NCBI GenBank assembly: GCA_938020565.1
Contig: CALIHP010000055.1
Coordinates: 1-64,000, forward strand
From: an uncultured Anaerolineaceae bacterium
Lineage (GTDB): Bacteria; Chloroflexota; Anaerolineae; Anaerolineales; Anaerolineaceae
Length of the DNA stretch: 64,000 nt
Direction of reading: 5' to 3'
Shown here in pieces: positions 16,763-26,400 of the stretch. The first letter of the stretch is position 1; every line of letters begins with the position of its first letter. The notes beneath the pieces were generated by a model, which was given only the letters and a program-made list of their open reading frames with translations, was not told the DNA's origin and did no database searches. The position numbers were made by a program, and so were the translations under genes.

Positions 16763-17768
16763 CCGAATCAAAGTAAACCGAGAACAGGATAATCGCCCCC
16801 TTCACGATCAGCTGGTAGAAATATTCGAACCGAAGCATGTTCAAGCCGTTATTAATCACGCCCATAATCAGCGTCCCGATAATCGTACAGCCGATCGTAC
16901 CGATCCCGCCGCCGAAGCTGACCCCGCCGAGAACCGACGCCGCAATCGCCTCGCCTTCATATCCGATCCCGACGTTGGCCGGCTGGCCGGAACCCATCCG
17001 CGCCGCTAAAATAATCCCGCCGCAGCCAGCCAGCGCGCCGGCGATAACGTAGACAATAATTCGAACCTTCCTGACGTTAATTCCGGAATGGATCGCGGCT
17101 TCCTGATTCCCGCCGACGGCGTAAATATAGCGTCCAAAGCGCGTCTTACTCAGGACGATCCCAAAGACCAGGAACGCTAAGAACAGGAACGCAACCGAAT
17201 AAGGAATCTGAATCTTCAAGCCGTCATGAACGGAAATCGTCCATCGCCCGCTCCCGATTTCGTTAAACGCCTTACTCGTCGAAGCGACCGGATAACCGTC
17301 AGTAATAATATACGCCAGTCCGCGAACGATCATCTGCGTCGCCAGCGTCACGATAAACGGCGGGAGCTTCGTATACGCAAGGCAGCTTCCATTAAACAAT
17401 CCGATCAGCATGCAGGCGAGCAGCGTCAGGATAATCGCCAGATAAAGGTTCAGATTCAATACCGACAGCAGCGTCACGCTCAGGCAACCCGAAAACGCGA
17501 CCGTCGACCCGATCGAAAGATCGACGTTACCGATCAGGATAATATACGTCAGCCCGATCGACAACAACCCGTAAACGCTGACCTGCTGTAAGATATTGGT
17601 AATATTCCCCAACGTCAAAAAATTCGGCGAATTACTCGACAGAATAATAAATAAAATCAGCAGAATCAGGATCGGCCCCAAATAATTCCGAACCGTTTTT
17701 ACGATCGGGTTCGTCCGACGGCGCGGGACCGCCGTCCTTCCCGTCATTCTTTCATCCGTTGCCGTCAT
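16710..17768 (-). CDS. Ribose-type (CUT2) sugar ABC transporter, permease
   Basis: 352 residues. About 8-10 membrane helices, with the BPD_transp_2 signature: SIGLTYIILIGNVDLSIGSTVAFSG (residues about 75-100) and AIAASVLGGVSFGGGIGTIGCTIIGTLIMG near the C-terminus. The family imports monosaccharides or inositol-type polyols with one ATPase and one binding protein, both encoded upstream on the same strand. The start at 17768 overlaps the ATPase gene by 17 bases and has GGGAGAG upstream. The stop lies inside the 3' end of the opposing PfkB kinase gene. Confidence 0.92.
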   Translation of the reverse strand: MTATDERMTGRTAVPRRRTNPIVKTVRNYLGPILILLILFIILSSNSPNFLTLGNITNILQQVSVYGLLSIGLTYIILIGNVDLSIGSTVAFSGCLSVTLLSVLNLNLYLAIILTLLACMLIGLFNGSCLAYTKLPPFIVTLATQMIVRGLAYIITDGYPVASTSKAFNEIGSGRWTISVHDGLKIQIPYSVAFLFLAFLVFGIVLSKTRFGRYIYAVGGNQEAAIHSGINVRKVRIIVYVIAGALAGCGGIILAARMGSGQPANVGIGYEGEAIAASVLGGVSFGGGIGTIGCTIIGTLIMGVINNGLNMLRFEYFYQLIVKGAIILFSVYFDSVKDQLPEWRAKIFGRKR

Positions 17769-19272
17769 CCTCGTCTCTCCCAATTGCATAGTTCATGATT
17801 TTGATTTGCGTCAGCTCTTCCTGCTCTGCGTCGATCTCTTTCACGATTTCGCCGTCGCACATAATCATCACACGATGCGACAGGTGAATAATCTCCGGTA
17901 AATCGGAGGAGATAAAGAGAATCGCTAAACCCTGCGCCGATAAACGGTTAATCAGGTCATAAATCTCTTTCTTCGCGCCAACGTCAATCCCGCGCGTCGG
18001 TTCGTCAAGTATCAGGATCTCCGGATCGGTCGCCATCCATTTCGACAGCACAACCTTCTGCTGGTTCCCGCCGGAAAGCTCTTTACATTTCTGTTCCGGA
18101 CCGGAGGACTTAATACTCAGGATATTCCGGTACCGATCGACAATAGCGTTTTCCTTCTTCGAATTGACGCGGATCCCGTGAATAAAGCTTTTCAGGACGC
18201 CGATCGTCAGGTTGAAGGAGATCGACTGGTTCAGAACCAGCCCCGCCCCCTTTCGGTCCTCCGGGACCAGCCCGATCCGGTAACGGATCGCGTCGGCAGG
18301 AGTGTTAATCACTGCCCTTTTCCCGTCGACCTTAATCGTCCCCTCCGTCCGCGGGTCGAGACCAAAAATCGCCCGCGCCAGCTCGGTCCTTCCCGCGCCG
18401 ACCAGACCGGAGAAGCCTAATATCTCGCCCTTATATAAATCGAAACTGACGTTTTTCAGCTTCGCGTTCGAGAAGTTCCGAACCTCGAGCGCCTTTTCCT
18501 TCGTTCCGGTAAACGTCCGCGTCCCATACGCGTCCCGAATATCGCGCCCAACCATCATCGCGACCAGCTCGTCCGTCGTCGTTTCGTCCGTGCGTTTCGT
18601 TCCGACGTACGTTCCATCGCGCATGACCGTTACCCGGTTCCCGATCCGGAACGTCTCTTCCATGCGGTGCGACACGTAGATAACCGTACGATTCTCCTGA
18701 ATCAGGTTCCCGATAATCTCAAAAAGCGACTCGACCTCGTGCCGGGTCAACGACGCAGTCGGCTCGTCCATGACGACAATATTCGCGTTCTTTGAAATCG
18801 CGCTGGCGATCTCGACCATTTGCTGCTGCGCGATAGATAAACGGCCAACCTTCGCCTCCGGATCGAGATTCAGCTGAGCCGCGTCGATCAGGGCCTGCGT
18901 ATCCTGAATCATCTTCGGATAATCGACAAACGAAAACGGCGGTTTAACCGGAAAGTCTCCGCGAAAAACGTTTTCAGCCACTGTCATATTTTTACAGACG
19001 CTTAATTCCTGATGAATAATTGCAATCCCGTTATCGCGGGCCACGATCGGATTCGTAATCTGGACCGTTTTCCCGTTAATTCGGATTTCGCCGCCGTCCG
19101 CCTGATAGATTCCGCCGAGAATATTCAGGAGCGTCGATTTCCCAGCGCCGTTCTCTCCCATGAGGACATGAACCTCGCCAGCGACGCAGCTGAAATTAAA
19201 CCCACGCAACGCGTGAATTCCGCCGAACCGCTTATCGATATTTATCATTTCTAAAACATCGCCATCTGCCAT
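17752..19272 (-). CDS. Ribose-type (CUT2) sugar ABC transporter, ATP-binding
   Basis: 506 residues with two fused ABC domains, as in RbsA/MglA. Domain 1 has an intact Walker A (GENGAGKST, about residue 39), signature LSIAQQQM and Walker B VMDEPTASL. Domain 2 has the usual degenerate Walker A (GLVGAGRTE) but a normal LSGGNQQK and LILDEPTRGID. So one competent and one degenerate site, as is normal for this family. It energises the permease downstream. The 132-base gap to the binding-protein gene holds a hairpin. Confidence 0.94.
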   Translation of the reverse strand: MADGDVLEMINIDKRFGGIHALRGFNFSCVAGEVHVLMGENGAGKSTLLNILGGIYQADGGEIRINGKTVQITNPIVARDNGIAIIHQELSVCKNMTVAENVFRGDFPVKPPFSFVDYPKMIQDTQALIDAAQLNLDPEAKVGRLSIAQQQMVEIASAISKNANIVVMDEPTASLTRHEVESLFEIIGNLIQENRTVIYVSHRMEETFRIGNRVTVMRDGTYVGTKRTDETTTDELVAMMVGRDIRDAYGTRTFTGTKEKALEVRNFSNAKLKNVSFDLYKGEILGFSGLVGAGRTELARAIFGLDPRTEGTIKVDGKRAVINTPADAIRYRIGLVPEDRKGAGLVLNQSISFNLTIGVLKSFIHGIRVNSKKENAIVDRYRNILSIKSSGPEQKCKELSGGNQQKVVLSKWMATDPEILILDEPTRGIDVGAKKEIYDLINRLSAQGLAILFISSDLPEIIHLSHRVMIMCDGEIVKEIDAEQEELTQIKIMNYAIGRDEDDGNG

Positions 19273-19300
19273 AATCGCTGCCTTTACGCTGAATCAAAAT

Positions 19301-19314
19301 TCGAAACGATTCTT
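19301..19314 (-). promoter_or_regulatory. AAGAATCG-type repeat site, third copy
   Basis: On the minus strand AAGAATCGTTTCGA, 29 bases before the ATPase start. The AAGAATCGnTTC core is shared with two sites bracketing the promoter at 21190-21254, suggesting the same regulator, though one copy alone would mean little. Confidence 0.3.
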
Positions 19315-19355
19315 AGATCAGATAAATTTTGTTTTTTAAGAACAATCAGAGAAAG

Positions 19356-19391
19356 GCCGGGACATCCGCCTTCTCTGAGCGGATGCCCGGC
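19356..19391 (-). other. Strong hairpin between binding-protein and ATPase genes
   Basis: GCCGGG-A-CATCCGC pairs with GCGGATG-CCCGGC, 13 bp with one bulge and a 9-base loop. On the minus strand it is followed by CTTTCTCTG, a poor T-tract. Placed directly after the binding-protein gene, it is likely to cause partial termination or protect the 3' end, so that binding protein is made in excess over the membrane parts, as in many such operons. Confidence 0.6.
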
Positions 19392-19404
19392 AAAAAAACT
19401 TTTA

Positions 19405-20346
19405 TCAGTCGAAGACGTAATCTTCAACGTTTTCAGCGTCGACCAGTTCAACCGGAATCAGAATATCGCGCTCTTCCAGCTCTTCGCCAGCGAGCACCTT
19501 CAGCATCATCTCAACCGAAGCGCGGCCGATCTTCCCGAAGGACTGCGCCGAAGTTGCCGTCTGCCATCCCTCCTTGATCAGCGCGATACTGTCGACCGAG
19601 CCGTCGATCCCGACGATCCCAATATCGCCAGCCTCTTTCCCAGCGCTCTTCGCCGCCGCGACGAACCCCTGTGCGCAGAGGTCGTTCCCGCCCCACGCGC
19701 CGGTAATATCCGGGTCCGCCTGAAGGAAATTGTCCATCGCAAACATCGCCTGATCGATCGAGGACGGCGAGTTCATCGTATTAACGACCTGGATATCGCG
19801 ATATTTCCGAAGAACGTTATCGCGCCCGATGGAACGCTGTGAAACCGCGTAGGACATCCGGTTCTCGAAGATAATCATCTTGCCTTTATAGTCCATGTAC
19901 TTCGCCAACGCTTCCATCGCGATCTCGCCTGCTTTGACGTTGTCCGACATGACGCTGAACGTCGCGTTTTCGAACCCGATAACAGCGCTGTCGACGACCG
20001 CGATCGGAATCCCGGCTTCGTTCGCCTGATCGATCAGCGGCGCGGAAGCGACATAGTCGACCGCCGCGATAAAAATTGCGTCATACTGATTCGTAATCAA
20101 GTCGGCGAACAGGTTCGCCTCCTTCTGCGCGTCGTTCGCGGCGTCGTACGTATCCAGCGTGTTCCCGGAAGCCACGACCGCCTCCTCCATGACCTCCTTC
20201 AGGTGCATGAACATCGGATTCCCCAGGAATTTGACGACCAGCGCCATTTTCTTACCTGTGACCGCCTCCTGAGCGCTGACCGAACGGACCGCGAACAGCC
20301 CAACCAGTATCGCGGCGATCAATAAAATACGGACAGCTTTCTTCAT
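19405..20346 (-). CDS. Periplasmic-type sugar-binding protein (RbsB-like)
   Basis: 313 residues. Signal peptide MKKAVRILLIAAILVGLFAVRSVSA, cleavage near residue 25; no lipobox, which is compatible with a diderm or an S-layered monoderm. The Peripla_BP_4 fold follows: KKMALVVKFLGNPMFMHLKEVMEEA, a hinge DAANDAQKEANLFADLITNQYDAIFIAAVD, PIAVVDSAV, and GAWGGNDLCAQGFVAAAKSAG with the GIVGIDG strand. Good AAGGAG site. The ligand cannot be told from sequence. The neighbours (KduD-like dehydrogenase, PfkB kinase) suggest a sugar, a sugar acid or a polyol. Confidence 0.93.
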   Translation of the reverse strand: MKKAVRILLIAAILVGLFAVRSVSAQEAVTGKKMALVVKFLGNPMFMHLKEVMEEAVVASGNTLDTYDAANDAQKEANLFADLITNQYDAIFIAAVDYVASAPLIDQANEAGIPIAVVDSAVIGFENATFSVMSDNVKAGEIAMEALAKYMDYKGKMIIFENRMSYAVSQRSIGRDNVLRKYRDIQVVNTMNSPSSIDQAMFAMDNFLQADPDITGAWGGNDLCAQGFVAAAKSAGKEAGDIGIVGIDGSVDSIALIKEGWQTATSAQSFGKIGRASVEMMLKVLAGEELEERDILIPVELVDAENVEDYVFD

Positions 20347-20407
20347 CTTTTATCTCCTTATTCTGAAAATGACGATTCCCCCTTTTTGAACCGTCTGTCC
20401 TCCAACG

Positions 20408-21172
20408 TTAAGACTTCGCTAAATACCCTCCGTCAATCGGAATAATCGCCCCGTTGATATACGACGAAGCGTCGGACGCCAGGAAGACGCAGAGCCCCTT
20501 CATGTCCTCCGGCGCGCCCCATCGTTTCGCCGGAATCCGCTTCGTAATCTCCTCGAAACGCGGATTGGCCGGATCCATCAGCGCCGCGTTCATCTCCGTC
20601 GCCATGTATCCCGGAGCGATCGCGTTGACGTTAATCCCGCGGCAGGCCCAATCGTTGCACAGCGTCTTCGTCAGCTGGTTGATCCCGCCTTTCCCGGCCG
20701 CGTACGCCGGAATCGTCGAGCCGCCGAAAAAAGCGTTCATCGACGATAAATTGATAATCTTCCCATACCCGACCTTCAGCATCTCACGCCCCGCCAGCTG
20801 GCAAAGATGAAATGGGGCGGTCAGGTTCACTTCAAGCACCTGATCCCAGTCTTCGATCGGAAACGCTTCGCTGGGATGCCTGCGCTGCATTCCGGCGGAA
20901 TTGACAAGAATATCGATCCGCCCGCCCAAAAGCGTTAACGCTTCAAAAAAACCGCGCTCGCGATCGATCCGATCCGACAGGTCCATCCGCACGCCCTGAC
21001 AGCAGAAACCGCGCTCCCGGAACTCAGCCGCAACCTCTTCAACCGATTCCCCACGCCCGGCGATGACAGCCTCGGCACCAGCTTCCATCAATCCTTCCGC
21101 CATGCTTTTTCCTAAGCCGCGCGTTCCTCCGGTTACGAATGCTTTTCGATTGTTCAAAGAAAAAAACTGCAT
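20408..21172 (-). CDS. SDR oxidoreductase, KduD-like
   Basis: 254 residues, classical short-chain dehydrogenase. Cofactor motif GGTRGLG (15-21), NSAG at about 91-94, catalytic Ser143/144, Tyr157 and Lys161 (NLSSMNAFFGG...YAAGKGG), and PGYMATEM for cofactor closing. Closest by pattern to 2-dehydro-3-deoxy-D-gluconate 5-dehydrogenase (KduD) and gluconate 5-dehydrogenase: GMQRRHPSEAFPIEDWDQVLEVNLTAPF is characteristic. NAD(P)-dependent oxidation of a sugar acid or polyol is likely. First gene of the operon, upstream of the transporter genes. Confidence 0.85.
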   Translation of the reverse strand: MQFFSLNNRKAFVTGGTRGLGKSMAEGLMEAGAEAVIAGRGESVEEVAAEFRERGFCCQGVRMDLSDRIDRERGFFEALTLLGGRIDILVNSAGMQRRHPSEAFPIEDWDQVLEVNLTAPFHLCQLAGREMLKVGYGKIINLSSMNAFFGGSTIPAYAAGKGGINQLTKTLCNDWACRGINVNAIAPGYMATEMNAALMDPANPRFEEITKRIPAKRWGAPEDMKGLCVFLASDASSYINGAIIPIDGGYLAKS

Positions 21173-21189
21173 TGAAAACCCTTCTCAAC

Positions 21190-21254
21190 CCGAGAACCGA
21201 TTCTTAAAGAAAGCTAACGTACCCCCTTTATATCATGAAAGAATCGAATTTCTC
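21190..21254 (-). promoter_or_regulatory. Promoter with two flanking operator-like sites
   Basis: On the minus strand an extended -10 element TGATATAAA lies at 21227-21235. It is bracketed by AAGAATCGAATTTCTC on the plus strand (21239-21254, over the -35 region) and by AAGAATCGGTTCTC on the minus strand (21192-21205, just after the start point). The two are versions of one near-palindrome with a central CG, as LacI/GalR-type regulators use. No such regulator gene lies next to it. The other 285 bases up to 21540 show only a small dyad (GCGAATC-gtc-GATTCGC, 21439-21455) and no gene. Confidence 0.45.
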
Positions 21255-21540
21255 ACAGGTTCAGCGTCATAAGCAAGTCACATCTTCGCCATGATTTTCG
21301 TCATAAACTTACAGAAGCCCAAAATAGTTTCATCTGTTTCAAGTTGTTTTCATCATGATTCAGAAATATTTCCAAACAGGAATTTATTCAGGCATCAACC
21401 GTTTCACAAAGCTGGAGCGCAGCCAAGGTCAAACCGGAGCGAATCGTCGATTCGCGCGCCGAGTTAGACTCAAAGCATTGAGACAGTCCCGCGACATCCC
21501 GTGAGACCTGACAATGGATATTTTCTGAACAGCGGATCGA

Positions 21541-21729
21541 TCACGATTCCTTTTTCATCAGCTTATAAAAAAACGTCCCAACGCAAAGCAGCGCCACGCC
21601 GCCCGCCGTCGTCAAAGCCCGGACGCCTGAGCCCGCGAAATCGTCCGTCAGGTAGAGCCCGAAAAGAACCAGGAATACCGACAGCATCAAACACAAAATA
21701 CCAACCAGCTTGAAAACCTGATCCCGCAT
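21541..21729 (-). CDS. Small membrane protein, 62 residues
   Basis: Two hydrophobic helices (about 8-28 and 38-56) with a short polar turn (DDFAGSGVR) and a basic C-terminus (KLMKKES). Starts 4 bases after the stop of the ABC half-transporter gene with GAGAGG as ribosome-binding site, so it is probably the last gene of that operon. Function unknown; perhaps an accessory subunit of the transporter. Confidence 0.55.
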   Translation of the reverse strand: MRDQVFKLVGILCLMLSVFLVLFGLYLTDDFAGSGVRALTTAGGVALLCVGTFFYKLMKKES

Positions 21730-21732
21730 CCG

Positions 21733-23493
21733 TTACCTCTCGTTCCAGCCCCGCAAATCCATACCCGCGCGCACCATTCGGCTATAGCTCCCGTCTAACG
21801 CGAGCAGCTCCTCATGCGTCCCCGCCTCGCACAGCTCGCCGCGCTCCAGAACGAGCAGGCGGTCCGCATTCCGGACCGTATTCAGCCGGTGCGCAATGAC
21901 GACCGTCGTCTTCTCACGGCAGAGCTCCGTCAGCGCCTGCTGAATAAACGCTTCGTTATCCGGGTCGATACTCGCCGTCGCTTCGTCCAGAATAATAATC
22001 GGCGCGTCCTTGAGGATACAGCGCGCAATCGAGATGCGCTGCGCCTCGCCGCCGGAAAGACTCGCCCCGCCAGCGCCGATGACCGTCTCGAAGCCATAGG
22101 GAAGCTCCATAATGAAATCATAACAGCGCGCCTTTCGCGCTGCATCGATCACCTCAGCCTGCGTCGCGCCCGGCCGGCCCATCGCAATATTGTTATAAAC
22201 CGTATCCTCAAAAAGATAGACCTTCTGAAAGACCATGCTGAGCATCCCCATCATCGACGCCAGCGGAACCGACTGGATATTCTTTCCACGAACGAGAATC
22301 TCGCCCTCGGAGACATCCCAGAACCGCGCCAGCAGGTTCGCGATCGTCGTCTTTCCGCTTCCGGAGCTGCCGACGAGCGCGATGAGCTGCCCCCTGTCCG
22401 CGGTAAAAGAAATATTTTTCAAAACAGCCTCATTCTCATACGCGAAAGAAACGCCGCGGAACTCGATTTCATGCGTCATGTCGGCCGCATCGTGTCCTGA
22501 GCTGGGAGGGAACTCAGCCGTGCCACTGTCGTCGATCTCCTTCTCAGCGAAAACCTCCTCGATCCGATCCAGGCTGTTCGTCATGATCGTCATCAGCGTC
22601 GCCTGATTGTACAGGTGTTTCAGCGGGGCAAAAAAGCTGAATAAAAAGAGAAGAACGCCGATAAAACTCGCCGCCGGCAGCGTTCCGAGCTGAGCCAGGT
22701 AAATACTGAGCGCCAGAATCGCGGTCATTCCCACCGCGTAAAGAATTTGAAGCGCGCGCTCGTATGGAACATACGACGCTTCGAAATCCAGGCTCGCGTC
22801 CCGGATCCCTCGAAAGCTCGCCTCGATATCCTTCGCTCCGCGCCCGGTCATACCGTAGCTCCGGATGACGCCGAAGCCCTCCGTATATTCCAGCACGGCC
22901 GAAGTCAGGTCCTCGATCGCCGCCTGCCGCCGGGACGATTTTTCGAACGCTACCTTCGTCAGGACCCGTCCGACAGCGACGGCAATCAGCACGGTCGCTA
23001 ACGCCGCCAGGCCGATCCGGACGTCAATCGTAAAGAGAAAGACGGTCAGGATCACCTGTGAAAAGATATCGCCGACGATGCCCGCGATCGTCATCATGCT
23101 CTGTTCCTCGATAAAGACCATGTCCTGCGACAGAATGGTACTGATCCGTCCAATATTCCCGGCGCTGAAATACCCCATCGGAAGCCGGCGCAGGTGATTT
23201 CCGAATTCGATCCGTTTATCGCTGAAAACCTCGTATCCGGCGCCTGACTGAAGCCGATCTGTAAAATACTGGAGGAGCGACTGCGCCAGGAGGCAGCCTG
23301 ACAGCACCAACGCCGCGATCAGCGTCATCCGCAGCGTCACCGTCCCGCCGACGACCGCAGGCAGCAGCACAATTGCGACCATGATCGGCGCGTTCATAAA
23401 GATCGACTTAAGGAACGCGATCGGGTAAGCGGCGCGGATTCGTCCCGCGTATTTTCCCGAAAAGCTGAGTATTCTGCGAACCATGGAAATCAT
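21733..23493 (-). CDS. ABC half-transporter (exporter fold), second partner
   Basis: 586 residues from ATG 23493, which overlaps the upstream stop by ATGA; the frame is open 20 codons further but coupling and the MISMVRRILSF start favour this site. Six membrane helices (about 20-290) are followed by an ABC domain with GSSGSGKTT, Q-loop VFQKVYLFEDTVYNN, LSGGEAQR, IIILDEATASID and IAHRL. Both this protein and the C-terminal half of the upstream fusion keep the catalytic Glu, so the heterodimer would have two competent sites. Exporter-fold pairs next to ECF genes recall the YbtPQ/IrtAB type, which import metallophores, so import rather than export is possible. Confidence 0.88.
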   Translation of the reverse strand: MISMVRRILSFSGKYAGRIRAAYPIAFLKSIFMNAPIMVAIVLLPAVVGGTVTLRMTLIAALVLSGCLLAQSLLQYFTDRLQSGAGYEVFSDKRIEFGNHLRRLPMGYFSAGNIGRISTILSQDMVFIEEQSMMTIAGIVGDIFSQVILTVFLFTIDVRIGLAALATVLIAVAVGRVLTKVAFEKSSRRQAAIEDLTSAVLEYTEGFGVIRSYGMTGRGAKDIEASFRGIRDASLDFEASYVPYERALQILYAVGMTAILALSIYLAQLGTLPAASFIGVLLFLFSFFAPLKHLYNQATLMTIMTNSLDRIEEVFAEKEIDDSGTAEFPPSSGHDAADMTHEIEFRGVSFAYENEAVLKNISFTADRGQLIALVGSSGSGKTTIANLLARFWDVSEGEILVRGKNIQSVPLASMMGMLSMVFQKVYLFEDTVYNNIAMGRPGATQAEVIDAARKARCYDFIMELPYGFETVIGAGGASLSGGEAQRISIARCILKDAPIIILDEATASIDPDNEAFIQQALTELCREKTTVVIAHRLNTVRNADRLLVLERGELCEAGTHEELLALDGSYSRMVRAGMDLRGWNER

Positions 23494-26400
23494 AAGCCTT
23501 TTTCCTCCCGCTCCTTGAGAACCCAACCCGAAGCGCTTTCGGACAGGCTCCACAAATTCGCATAAACCGGGTCTGACGTGAGCAGATCGTCATGCTTCCC
23601 CGACGCGCGGATCCGTCCGTTTTCGAGAACGAGAATCTGATCCGCGTTCATGATCGATCGGAGCTTATGCGCGATGACGATAACCGTTTTTCCACGAATA
23701 ATCGTGCGGATCGCTTCCGCGATTTTCCGTTCATTTTCCGGATCGACAAACGCAGTCGCCTCGTCCAGAATAATAATCGGCGCGTCTTTGAGAATCGCCC
23801 GCGCGAACGCGATCCGCTGTTTCTGCCCGCCGGAAAGCTTATTCCCCGCATCTCCAACGACCGTTTCATAGCCATTCTCGAGCTCCGAAATGAACTCTTC
23901 GCACTGCGCCTTTCGCGCCGCTTCCATCACCTCGTCGTCCGTCGCGTCCGGCCGTCCGACCCGAATATTTTCGAGAATCGTTTTATTGAAGAGGAAAATA
24001 TCCTGCGACAGGTAAGCGATCTGAGCGCTGAGCGCGTCGCTCTGAAGCGTCCGGATCTCCTGTCCGCCGATAAAGATCTCGCCTTCGCTGACGTCATAGT
24101 AATGCGCAAGCAGCTTCGCAGCCGTACTCTTCCCGCTTCCGGAAGCGCCGACCAGCGCTGTCAGCCGCCCTTCCTCAGCGACAAACGAAACGCCCTTCAG
24201 AACTTCGGCGTCCTTATACGCGAACGTTACGTCTTTAAACTCGACGTCATGACGGCTCGATTCGAACGCCGCAGCGCCCGTTTTCAGCGCCGGATAGTCC
24301 ATCGCTTTTTCAAGCGCCTGGAGCTTCATGTTGACGTTCGGAATCGCGCCGATAAACGACATCATCCGGATCAGGAGCGGACTGATCCCGAAGCTCAGGC
24401 ACAAAATCAGGATATAATCTGCCGCGCTCAGCGTCCCTAAAAGAATCAGGAGAAGCCCGAACGGGAGAGAATAAAGCGTTATCGTCGAAAAAAGACCCCC
24501 ATACAGCGCCATCCACGGCCAACAGACCCGATACCAGCCTAACGCGAAGTCCCGATAGCTCTTAACCCGGCTCTCATACTTTTCCCCGGATTCCCCCTCA
24601 CGGTTGAATACGCGGACGACCTCCATTCCATTGACAAACTCGATAATCGTATTATTCAGTCGTTTCGTTGCAGCGAAATAACTTCCCATATTCTCCACGC
24701 CGACCGCGAACATCTGACCCGAAACGCTGATTCCCAGGCCCACGGTCAGGCAGGTCAACAGCATCAGCTGCCAATCGATCGCCGTCATGACCAGCAGGAC
24801 GACGGCGACAACGATCAGATTCGCGAACCCTTCCGGAATCATATGCGCCAGGATGAGTTCGATCGCCTCGATATCGTCGGTAAACAGCTTTTTAATCGCA
24901 CCGGTTCCAATATCCAGGATCTGGCCGAAGGGCTTCTCCTCCATCCGGTCCTTCAGGTAGAGCCGGATATTTTCAAGCGTCCGGAACGCGGCGCGATGGG
25001 AAAGCTGCAGGCCATAAGTATACGTCGACGCATACAGGATTTCGCAGCCCAAAACCGCCAGGATCAACGGGACCGACGCGCTCAGCGTCGGCGGCGCACC
25101 GGCCAGGAGCGCGGTAATCACCCGGTAAACCAGCAGGTACGGGATGACGCTCGCGACCGTCCCCAGCAGCATCAGCAGCCCGGCAAAAACTGTCGTCCGC
25201 TTATTGGCGCCCATATAACCGACGATCTTACCTAACGGCGTCGTTTTCTCGCGGCGCCGGCTCGAACTGTCGCCGTTCCGCGAAAGGAAATAAAAGCGGA
25301 GTCGCCTGACGCCCTCGTCGTTCAAGGGGTACAGCGATTGGACGCGTCCGCCAGCGAGATGGAGGACATGCGTACAGCAGGAAAGAATCAGCTCCGGATC
25401 ATGCGTGATAATAATCGATAAATTGATCTGATCCCGGAGTTCCCTGAGCAATCGTCCGAACCGTTCCATTCCCAACCGATCCAGTCCGCTCGTCGGTTCA
25501 TCGTAAAAGAGAATATCCTTCCCTGCGCAAAGCGCGGACGCAATCGCGACCCGCTGCTTCTGCCCGCCGGAAAGCGAAGCCGGATGACGCGATTTCAGTT
25601 CAGACAATCCCAACCCGTTCAGGATCCGGGAAACCTTTTCATCCGTCGCATCGGTATTCAACGTCAATTCGGCCGCAACGCTCTCGGAAAACAGCTGCCT
25701 GTTGACATCCTGCATGACCATAAAGCTTTTCCTGGCCCGGTCCTTCCGCGACAGGAAAACGCCGTTATATGAAACGCTCCCGTCGCTCGGGATCACGCCG
25801 CAAAGCGTCTCCGCCAGCGTGCTCTTCCCGCTGCCGTTGTCGCCGATAACGGCGATAATACTGTTCGGCGGCAGAGCGATCCGATCGACGTCCAGAATCC
25901 GGGCGTTCCCGCGGGCGCAGCTCAGATCGATGCCTTCCAGCGTCGGCTTATTTCCCGTCCAATCCTTTTCGGTCACCGTTTTATACGCCTCAAGGTCGGG
26001 CGAAAGTTGAATTCTTCGTAAATCGGTACAGCGCAGCCCAAGTTCGCCCAGTTCCGCGTCGGTAAACGCGCGCATCTCCTCAACCGGGATGCTCCGGACG
26101 ATCTTTCCGTTCCGGATATAAACGAACCGGTCCGCGATATCCATCAGGTAATAAAGCCGGTGCTCCGAAATGATCATCGTTTTCCCGGCCGCCTTGATTT
26201 TCGACATGAGGTCATGAAGCCGGTGAATCGCTTTTTTATCCAGATTCGAAGACGGTTCGTCCATGACGTAAATCTTCGGATCCGCGGTATAGACCGATCC
26301 GCAGGCAATCTGCTGTTTCTCGCCGCCGGAAAGCTCAAAAATGTTCCGCCGCATCAACGGCTCCAGCTGCATTTCCCGGACGGCGGTCTGAATCCTTCGG

